Source: an uncultured Bacilli bacterium | Lineage (GTDB): Bacteria > Bacillota_I > Bacilli_A > RF39 > UBA660 | DNA: 12,478 bases | Assembly: GCA_934096535.1 (NCBI GenBank) | Contig: CAKOMC010000044.1 | Location: 1 to 12,478, forward strand | Direction: 5' to 3' | Shown here: positions 1 through 5,125 of the stretch, in pieces | How positions within the stretch are numbered: position 1 is the stretch's first letter | How the letters are laid out: each line of letters starts with the position of its first letter | Notes under the pieces: generated by a model | What the model saw: the letters and a program-made list of their open reading frames with translations, nothing else | Told to the model about the DNA's origin: nothing | The model's database searches: none | Program-made: the position numbers and the translations under genes

Positions 1-37
1 TCGCTTAAAAGCGCTACAACAATCTGACGCTTGCAAA

Positions 38-496
38 TTACTTATGGCTGCCCGTAAACGGGTCTATATTATCCATTGTTAATTGTTCCGCTTGTCTATC
101 TTCGCTCAATTGTTCTTTTATGTACTTCTGTATTGCTACTTCATTTTTTCCGACTGTATCAACATAATATCCGCGACACCAAAACGAACGATTTCTATAT
201 TTATATTTCAAATTGCCCCATTTTTGGTATATCATTACACTACTTTTTCCTTTTAAATATCCCATAAATGTCGATATACTTAATTTTGGTGGTATTTCTA
301 CGAACATGTGAACATGATCTGGACAAACTTCAGTTTCTATTATTGTTACCTCTTTCCACCTACATAATTCTCTCAAAATTGCACCTATTTCTAATCTATT
401 TGAACCATAAAATGCTTTTCTTCTGTACTTTGGTGCAAATACTATGTGATATTTACAATTCCACTTTGTATGTGATAAACTATTCATGTCCTTCAT
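38..496 (-). CDS. tnpA: IS200-family Y1 transposase TnpA
   Basis: A 152-residue single-strand DNA transposase, the usual IS200 length. It cuts and rejoins hairpin-marked ends with one tyrosine. The HUH metal site is His61-Val-His63 in DHVHMFVEIPP. The nucleophile is most likely Tyr125 with Gln129 four residues on (KYIKEQ), the same spacing as the Tyr/Gln pair of ISHp608 TnpA. The N-terminal block (KYHIVFAPKYRRKAF) and the end (DNIDPFTG) are family hallmarks. The frame is intact, so the enzyme may be active. Start: ATG at 496 with GGAGG 8 nt upstream; a second in-frame ATG three codons on is less well placed. The leader can fold to hide the ribosome binding site (see 506-563). No other mobile gene is present. 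Confidence 0.95.
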   Translation of the reverse strand: MKDMNSLSHTKWNCKYHIVFAPKYRRKAFYGSNRLEIGAILRELCRWKEVTIIETEVCPDHVHMFVEIPPKLSISTFMGYLKGKSSVMIYQKWGNLKYKYRNRSFWCRGYYVDTVGKNEVAIQKYIKEQLSEDRQAEQLTMDNIDPFTGSHK

Positions 497-505
497 TGGA
501 CATCC

Positions 506-563
506 CTCCTTTGTTATTTTTAATGCTTTTTGTCAGATTGCATTATCTATTATAACAAAGGAG
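506..563 (-). promoter_or_regulatory. tnpA promoter and ribosome-site-masking inverted repeat
   Basis: A perfect 12-bp inverted repeat (506-517 and 552-563; CTCCTTTGTTAT against ATAACAAAGGAG) has the tnpA Shine-Dalgarno in its proximal arm. The distal arm overlaps a minus-strand extended -10 (TATAAT at 549-554, with TG upstream at 556-557). A weak -35, TTTAAA, lies at 571-576 with a 16-bp spacer. Transcription from this promoter would start near 542 and leave out the distal arm. Only transcripts entering from outside would carry both arms and mask the site. The geometry is read from the sequence; the control is inferred from IS200 and IS10 precedent. Confidence 0.6.
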
Positions 564-599
564 TTTTAATTTTAAAGACTCATCGCTAAAGCTAAACCG

Positions 600-622
600 A
601 ACCCTCGGACTATCCGAGGGTT
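600..622. repeat. Left-end hairpin of the IS200-like element / terminator
   Basis: A 9-bp perfect stem, AACCCTCGG and CCGAGGGTT, with loop ACTAT. On the plus strand TTTATTT follows, so it reads as an intrinsic terminator. In IS200 a hairpin about 12 bases from the left end acts both as transposase recognition structure and as a block to incoming transcription. The position here fits that role. Confidence 0.6.
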
Positions 623-632
623 TTATTTAGAC

Positions 633-659
633 AAAAATGAGAGCACGGTTAATGCTCTC
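633..659 (-). terminator. Intrinsic terminator after recG
   Basis: On the minus strand GAGAGC, a 9-nt loop and GCTCTC are followed by ATTTTTG. The hairpin lies about 170 nt past the recG stop and just outside the presumed tip of the insertion element. The stem is only 6 bp, so the strength is moderate. The 3' stretch 660-830 between it and recG has no gene. It holds one other hairpin, AGCATGA/TCATGCT near 724-742, that lacks a T-tract. Confidence 0.55.
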
Positions 660-830
660 TCAGGGGGTTTTTGGTTGATTACATAAGTCACTTTAAATTC
701 GTAAAATATGCAATCTGTTTTTTCAGCATGACTTTATCATGCTACATACATCATATTATTTTTAATAACGATTGTCAAGTACACAAATAGAAAATCTTTT
801 TATATTTACAAATTATTTACACTTGCTTTA

Positions 831-2801
831 CTAGTTGCTCTGTAAATCATCTATTATTTTTAAATACAAGCTATCATTATCAAAATTATCTAAGTATTCT
901 TTAGAATCCTTAAATGCCTGTAACCAGATTTTACTATCTTTTTTAATATCAGCAATTTTAAAGTGCATGTCTCCACTTTGTCTTTCCCCAAAAATATCGC
1001 CTTCGCCACGCATTTCAAAATCCTTTTCACTAATATAAAAACCGTCATTACTATTTTCTAAAACTCTTAATCGGGGCTCATCTACCTTACTTATTAAAAA
1101 ACAATAACTTTGTAAATCACTTCTACCAACGCGACCACGCAACTGGTGTAAAGTAGCTAGTCCAAAAAGATTAGCATGGTAAATCATCATGACCGTAGCA
1201 TTGCTAACATCTACCCCTACTTCAATAACAGTTGTAGACACTAATATCTTAAGCTCACCCAATTTAAATTTTTGCATAATATCGTTTTTATCATTTTTAC
1301 TCATCTTACCATGCAAAATACCAACTGGATATTTACCCTTAAATGCCAGATTAAATTTTTCTTCTAATTTTTTTACATCATCTAAAGTATCATCGCTTGC
1401 CTCTATCAAGGGTGCTACTACATAAACCTGATGACCGCTTTTTAAATTTTCATAACAAACTTTTAAAGCTTCAATTAAATTTTTATCTTCTATATATTTA
1501 GTAATTACTGGCTTTCTACCATTTGGTTTTGTTTTAATAATGGATAAGTCCATATCACCGTATAAACCCAAAGCATATGTCCTTGGAATGGGAGTAGCAC
1601 TCATATATATGACATCAACCCCTAAACCTTTATTTTCAATAATGTTACGCTGATTTACCCCAAAACGATGTTGTTCATCTGTAATAACTAATCCTAAATT
1701 TTTAAATTCTACTTTATCATTTAAAATAGCATGAGTCCCAATTAAACAATCGATATTGCCTAATGCTAAATCCAAAAGAACTTGCTTTTTTTCTTTTAAA
1801 CTCATACTTCCCACAATAAGGCCAAATCTTACCATAGGAGCCATTTTGGCTAAAGACTCATAATGCTGTCTAGCAAGAACCTCTGTTGGAGCCATTAAAG
1901 CACTTTGGTAACCCGCAAAAGTATTAATAGCAATTCCACATAGGGCTACAACAGTCTTGCCACTACCTACATCGCCCATAATTAGTCTATTCATCTTAAT
2001 TGAACTCATCATATCTTTATATATGGCATCAGCGGCTTCTAACTGGTCCGATGTCAAACTAAATGGTAATTGATTTATAAATTTTTCTAATTTTTCTTTA
2101 GCTACTTCTTTTTTTATCCCTAACTTTTTATTTCTTAAATTTTTTAAATAGTTAATCTTAAATGCAAAAAGAAAAAACTCTTCATAAATTAATCTTAAAC
2201 GAGCTTGCTTTAAGGTTTTTATATCTTCGGGATAATGAACTATTTTTAAAGCTTCTTCTTTTTTTAAAAAATTATATCTTTCTTTAAAAACCACTGGAAT
2301 ATAATCATCAACATCAAACCTTGTACTAACGGCATTTTTCATGATATTTCTTATCATCTTATTATTAATACCACCAACCAGATGATAAATAGGGATTATT
2401 TCATTTTTATTTAACACTTCTAAACTAATATCACTAGCTGTAAAGGTATTTCTAAAACTATCATAACGCCCAGTTATACTTATATAACCTCCCGGAATTA
2501 TCCTTGATTTTAAGTAGCCACGATTAAAAATAGATACATTAATAAAAGTACCATTATATAAGCATTTCATACTAAGGCGGTTTTGTTTACTCCCTAAAAA
2601 ACTAACAATAGGACTGCTAACCACTTGAACATTTATCGTACCTTTTTCTTTAATGCAGGCTGCTAAATCGCCTAATTTTACAATTTCATAACGATATGGA
2701 TAGTACTCTAACAATTCACTAAAAGTAGATATATTTAGTTTTTTTATCAATAGTAAACTTTTATCTCCCATTCCTCTAACTTCTTCTAAATTCATTGCCA
2801 T
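831..2801 (-). CDS. recG: ATP-dependent DNA helicase RecG
   Basis: A branch-migrating, fork-reversing superfamily 2 helicase acting in recombination and replication restart. It has about 656 residues, slightly shorter than B. subtilis RecG. In order: an N-terminal wedge/OB region (about 1-230); a Q-like motif (LTSDQLEA); Walker A in MGDVGSGKT (about 276-283); DEQHRFGV (Walker B, DEQH, about 375-382); MSATPIPRT (motif III); VSTTVIEVGVDV (motif V); QLRGRVGRS (motif VI); and the TRG segment GDIFGERQSG (about 601-610). Starts possible in the same frame are GTG 2804, ATG 2801 and ATG 2795. There is no Shine-Dalgarno, and the predicted transcript starts at about 2805, so initiation is probably leaderless; ATG 2801 or 2795 is likeliest. 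In B. subtilis recG also lies downstream of the prkC-rpe block, but the genes between are absent here. Confidence 0.97.
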   Translation of the reverse strand: MAMNLEEVRGMGDKSLLLIKKLNISTFSELLEYYPYRYEIVKLGDLAACIKEKGTINVQVVSSPIVSFLGSKQNRLSMKCLYNGTFINVSIFNRGYLKSRIIPGGYISITGRYDSFRNTFTASDISLEVLNKNEIIPIYHLVGGINNKMIRNIMKNAVSTRFDVDDYIPVVFKERYNFLKKEEALKIVHYPEDIKTLKQARLRLIYEEFFLFAFKINYLKNLRNKKLGIKKEVAKEKLEKFINQLPFSLTSDQLEAADAIYKDMMSSIKMNRLIMGDVGSGKTVVALCGIAINTFAGYQSALMAPTEVLARQHYESLAKMAPMVRFGLIVGSMSLKEKKQVLLDLALGNIDCLIGTHAILNDKVEFKNLGLVITDEQHRFGVNQRNIIENKGLGVDVIYMSATPIPRTYALGLYGDMDLSIIKTKPNGRKPVITKYIEDKNLIEALKVCYENLKSGHQVYVVAPLIEASDDTLDDVKKLEEKFNLAFKGKYPVGILHGKMSKNDKNDIMQKFKLGELKILVSTTVIEVGVDVSNATVMMIYHANLFGLATLHQLRGRVGRSDLQSYCFLISKVDEPRLRVLENSNDGFYISEKDFEMRGEGDIFGERQSGDMHFKIADIKKDSKIWLQAFKDSKEYLDNFDNDSLYLKIIDDLQSN

Positions 2802-2811
2802 CACTAGTAAA

Positions 2812-2840
2812 ATTATAGCAAAAAAGCATTGACAAAACTA
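2812..2840 (-). promoter_or_regulatory. recG promoter (extended -10), near-leaderless
   Basis: On the minus strand TGCTATAAT (2812-2820) is a perfect extended -10. The -35 position holds only TAGTTT (2835-2840, 17-bp spacer). Seven bases downstream puts the start at about 2805, at most about 10 nt before any recG start codon. It lies back-to-back with the plus-strand promoter at 2829-2857. Confidence 0.65.
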
Positions 2841-2857
2841 CCTTTTTTTATTAGTAT
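2829..2857 (+). promoter_or_regulatory. Promoter of the candidate small RNA
   Basis: A consensus -35 TTGACA (2829-2834), a 17-bp spacer and a -10 TAGTAT (2852-2857, four of six matches). The start is predicted near 2864. It is divergent from recG and its -35 abuts the recG -35 region, so the two promoters may compete. Confidence 0.6.
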
Positions 2858-2863
2858 ATTAGT

Positions 2864-2959
2864 TACCAATTTGCGTTACTGCAAGTTGGTGCTAGTATCA
2901 CACTAGCCAACCCCTTTTTATTCTTTTTGAGACAGTTATAATTACTGTCTCCTTTTTTT
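2864..2959 (+). ncRNA. Candidate structured small RNA, divergent from recG
   Basis: No open frame with a start codon, but three hairpins in about 96 nt behind a good promoter. Hairpin A: ACCAATTTGC (2865-2874) pairs with GCAAGTTGGT (2881-2890), 10 bp with one G-U. Hairpin B: GCTAGT (2891-2896) pairs with ACTAGC (2902-2907) and abuts A directly. Hairpin C: GAGACAGT (2929-2936) pairs with ACTGTCTC (2944-2951) and is followed by seven T, a textbook terminator. Between B and C is an unpaired CCAACCCC plus a T-run, able to pair with G-rich ribosome binding sites. TTGG (2886-2889) could instead pair with CCAA (2907-2910), lengthening B at the cost of A. I do not recognise a known RNA family. It is a trans-acting small RNA or a leader that always terminates. 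Confidence 0.55.
2929..2959 (+). terminator. Intrinsic terminator of the candidate small RNA
   Basis: An 8-bp perfect stem (GAGACAGT and ACTGTCTC) around a 7-nt loop, followed by C and seven T on the plus strand. On the minus strand A-runs follow the stem, so it works in one direction only. Confidence 0.75.
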
Positions 2960-3331
2960 ATTGTCTTTTTAAGGCTAATATTTTGACTTTTTTTACTATT
3001 TTCACTTGCTCTTTTTTTATTTTTTTAAGTTAGTCTTCCCATATTATATAAGTATTTCTATCCCTCTCTTAATTTTTCCATCATATAAACTTAATTTTAT
3101 AATTTTTGATATTATTTATACCAAAACACATTAATTAAATTAGGAAAAATTAGCGCAACTGGTCATTCCAGCACCTATAAAAACCTCGGTGTATTCTGGT
3201 ATCTTACTGTTTTTAATGTATAAATTATTAAATTTTAACGGTATTAATCTTGTTATATTTTACATTTATAATTTATATGTAATTAATTTTCCGTATCTGG
3301 AAATAATAAATAGTAAGGGAGTGTTTTTTAG
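2960..3331. other. Gene-free AT-rich stretch before the XRE gene
   Basis: No credible coding frame on either strand. The first part (2960-3080) is pyrimidine-rich with several T-runs. A short, more GC-rich island at about 3152-3205 can form two mutually exclusive hairpins. One is CTGG (3159-3162) with CCAG (3168-3171). The other is CCAGCACC (3168-3175) with GGTG (3188-3191) and CTGG (3196-3199). A -10 TATAAT at 3267-3272, with a poor -35 TTAATC at 3244-3249, could serve the downstream XRE gene. Confidence 0.5.
3244..3272 (+). promoter_or_regulatory. Possible promoter of the XRE gene
   Basis: A perfect TATAAT (3267-3272), 17-bp spacer, weak -35 TTAATC. The predicted start near 3279 gives a leader of about 50 nt ending in AAGGGAG. 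In such AT-rich DNA the -10 match could be chance. Confidence 0.35.
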
Positions 3332-3592
3332 ATGAAATTAATGGAATTAGTTGGTTTAAATACAAAATGGTATCGCTATCAAAATGGTTATACTCAAGAA
3401 AAATTTGCGGAGTTAGCTAACTTTAAAATGGCATATGTTAGCATTGTTGAAAATGGTGATGCAAATCTAACTTTAAATAATGTTGAAATTATTGCTAAGA
3501 CTTTAAAAGTTGAACCAGAATTACTTTTCAACAAGGAAACAGCAAATAAAGCTAAGAATTTACCAAAAAGAGTTTACATGTATCAAAAATAA
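3332..3592 (+). CDS. Small XRE-family helix-turn-helix regulator
   Basis: An 86-residue protein that is essentially one HTH_3/Cro-CI domain. The core runs from about residue 8 to 66: a first helix, then YTQEKFAELANF as positioning helix, MAYVSIVENGDANLT as recognition helix and turn, and LNNVEIIAKTLKVEPELLF closing the five-helix bundle. A short basic tail (NKAKNLPKRVYMYQK) follows and there is no effector domain, so it is probably a dimeric DNA-binding repressor. Start: ATG with AAGGGAG 10 nt upstream. It stands alone between the small-RNA region and its own terminator, on the opposite strand to recG and rpe. No toxin partner is visible. Its targets are unknown; the structured sequence just upstream could include its own operator. 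Confidence 0.9.
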   Translation: MKLMELVGLNTKWYRYQNGYTQEKFAELANFKMAYVSIVENGDANLTLNNVEIIAKTLKVEPELLFNKETANKAKNLPKRVYMYQK

Positions 3593-3623
3593 GTGCAATC
3601 ACTAAAACTGCACTTATTTTTTT
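3589..3623. terminator. Bidirectional terminator between the XRE gene and rpe
   Basis: A 9-bp perfect stem (ATAAGTGCA 3589-3597, TGCACTTAT 3609-3617) overlapping the XRE stop codon. A T-run follows on the plus strand, and TTTTT follows on the minus strand. It can end both the XRE transcript and the rlmN-rpe operon. Confidence 0.85.
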
Positions 3624-3680
3624 ATATCATTAGCTTTAACCAGATAATTTAACTCATTTTTTAATCTTAAATGATTATAT

Positions 3681-4301
3681 TTATCTTAATCTAGCAATAG
3701 CTTCATTGTAATTATCACTTAAACAAACATAAGATCCTGACACAACGGCATCAACATAGTCTTTAACTAACCCAATTGTTTTATCATTAATCCCGCCATC
3801 TACTTCTATTCGTCCTTTATAAATAAGGCGCAGCGATTCTAACTTCTTTACTACCTCAGGAAGAAACTTTTGTCCGCCCTTACCAGCTTTAACACTCATA
3901 ACTAAAACCATATCCACATATTTAAGAAGTGGTTTTATTTCTTGAAGGTTAGTTTCAGGATTAATAGCCAGTCCCCCACGCATACCATTATCTGTAATTT
4001 TTAAAATCAATTTCATGGCCTCATCAATATTTTTTAAAATTTCATAATGAACAATAAAATGTTTAAAATTAAATTTTTTACAGTAATCTATATATTTACA
4101 AGGATTATCCACCATCAAATGAATTTCTAACGGTTTAGTAAATTTTTCTAAATGCATATCTTCTAAAGTTAACGACCTATTATCTACAAAAGTCCCATCC
4201 ATAAAATCAACATGAATTAAATCACAATTAGATTTATTTAATACTTCTATCTGTTCATCAATAGGATATTTACTTTTCAAAAAGGATACACTTATTTCCA
4301 T
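3681..4301 (-). CDS. rpe: Ribulose-phosphate 3-epimerase
   Basis: A TIM-barrel enzyme interconverting ribulose-5-phosphate and xylulose-5-phosphate in the cytosolic pentose phosphate pathway. All four metal ligands are in place: His30 and Asp32 (HVDFMDGTFV), His61 (LEIHLMV) and Asp168 (EVDGGI). Asp32 and Asp168 are also the acid-base pair. The phosphate-binding end (VSGSY) is present. At 206 residues it is somewhat short. Two signatures are altered: MDGTFVDN where the family has MDGHFVPN, and VKAGKGGQKF where it has VNPGFGGQKF. A related 3-epimerase (for example allulose-6-phosphate) cannot be excluded, but the operon position after rsgA, as in B. subtilis, favours Rpe. The start overlaps the rsgA stop by 10 bases, with GGAG 8 nt upstream, which suggests translational coupling. 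Confidence 0.9.
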   Translation of the reverse strand: MEISVSFLKSKYPIDEQIEVLNKSNCDLIHVDFMDGTFVDNRSLTLEDMHLEKFTKPLEIHLMVDNPCKYIDYCKKFNFKHFIVHYEILKNIDEAMKLILKITDNGMRGGLAINPETNLQEIKPLLKYVDMVLVMSVKAGKGGQKFLPEVVKKLESLRLIYKGRIEVDGGINDKTIGLVKDYVDAVVSGSYVCLSDNYNEAIARLR

Positions 4302-5125
4302 TGTTCTTTCTCCAAAAAATTTATATAGTTTTCATATCTACTCGTCAGTATTGTCTTCCCGACATTTTCTTTAACGGCACAACCAATTTCTTTATAATGT
4401 TTACAATCTTTAAAACGACATTCATACTTACTAAATTCAATAAAGCCATTCTTTAATTCTGAAGAACTAGTAAAATTTAAATCAAGAGCACTAAATCCCG
4501 GAGTATCTAATAAGTAAAAATCACTAACTGGATAAATCTCCACATGACGAGTTGTATGAACACCTCTACCTAAAGCCTTAGAAATAGCTTGAGTCTTGAT
4601 ATCATAGCCTCCTAATCGGTTAACTAAGCTTGATTTTCCCGCCCCACTTTGACCTAGAAGCCCAACTTCTTTTCCTTTTAACATTGTCTTGATTTTTTCT
4701 ACTTCAGTATTAAAAACCACATCTATCCCAATACTTTGATAATATTTTTTTAATTTTTCTATCTCTTCTTGTTCTTCTTTATTTAGTAAATCACATTTAG
4801 TAAAACATATCATACTAGGAATATCATGAAGAGCAAGAAAAGCCAGTTGTTTATCTAAAAGATTAAGGGATAAATCTGGCTCTTTTGTACTAGTAACACA
4901 AATAACTAAATCAATATTACTTATATTAGGTCTTGTTAAATAATTTTTGCGGGATAATATTTCTAAAATATATTTTTTTTCAATATCAATTTTTACTTCA
5001 TCACCAACCATGGGACTTATTTCATCTTTGCGAAACTTACCGCGAGCTCTAGCTTCAATAATCCCATTATTCGTTAAAACGCTATAAAGATTACTGATAA
5101 TGCGAACTATTTTACCCTTATTCAC
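4292..5125 (-). CDS. rsgA: Ribosome small-subunit-dependent GTPase RsgA
   Basis: A circularly permuted GTPase in late 30S maturation. An N-terminal OB fold (ARGKFRKDEISPMVGDEV) is followed by GTPase motifs in permuted order: G4 TKCD (about 109-112), G1 GQSGAGKSS (about 158-166), G2 around HTTRHVEIYP, G3 DTPG (about 207-210). The C-terminal zinc knuckle has Cys236, Cys241, His243 and Cys249. I chose the GTG at 5125 (277 residues). It has GAGG 6 nt upstream, overlaps the prkC stop by 8 bases and begins NKGKIVRI as the family does. In-frame ATGs at 5137 and 5170 lack a ribosome site and would overlap prkC further. In B. subtilis the orthologue CpgA is phosphorylated by PrkC, encoded just upstream here too. 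rpe follows with a 10-base overlap. Confidence 0.95.
   Translation of the reverse strand: MNKGKIVRIISNLYSVLTNNGIIEARARGKFRKDEISPMVGDEVKIDIEKKYILEILSRKNYLTRPNISNIDLVICVTSTKEPDLSLNLLDKQLAFLALHDIPSMICFTKCDLLNKEEQEEIEKLKKYYQSIGIDVVFNTEVEKIKTMLKGKEVGLLGQSGAGKSSLVNRLGGYDIKTQAISKALGRGVHTTRHVEIYPVSDFYLLDTPGFSALDLNFTSSSELKNGFIEFSKYECRFKDCKHYKEIGCAVKENVGKTILTSRYENYINFLEKEQWK

Larger units (their letters stand above)
1..634 (-). mobile_element. IS200-like insertion sequence (tnpA only), ends not precisely defined
   Basis: A single-gene element of the IS200/IS605 superfamily, inferred from the HUH transposase at 38-496 and the hairpins around it. There is no tnpB or iscB-like gene beside it. In tnpA orientation the left end lies to the right. 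A 9-bp-stem hairpin at 600-622 resembles the subterminal left-end hairpin of IS200, which suggests the tip near 630-640, just past the recG terminator. The right end lies at or beyond base 1. Candidate right-end hairpins are CCCG/CGGG at 51-62 (inside the last codons of tnpA) and CGCTT/AAGCG at 2-13. IS200 elements have no terminal inverted repeats and make no target duplication, so the borders cannot be fixed from one copy. Confidence 0.7.

Noticed and set aside
76..555. Two plus-strand frames of 63 and 95 codons opposite tnpA
   Set aside because: They are antisense to a clear transposase, have no domain and no ribosome site, and read as low-complexity hydrophobic sequence.
38..640. An RNA-guided nuclease (TnpB/IscB) system or omega RNA beside the IS200-like element
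   Set aside because: No TnpB or IscB frame is present in the window; the element is tnpA only.
835..1425. Plus-strand frames of 67 and 78 codons opposite recG
   Set aside because: They are shadows of the conserved recG helicase motifs on the other strand.
2960..3060. T-rich runs as a second small RNA or terminator cluster
   Set aside because: There are runs of T but no paired stems next to them, and no promoter of its own.
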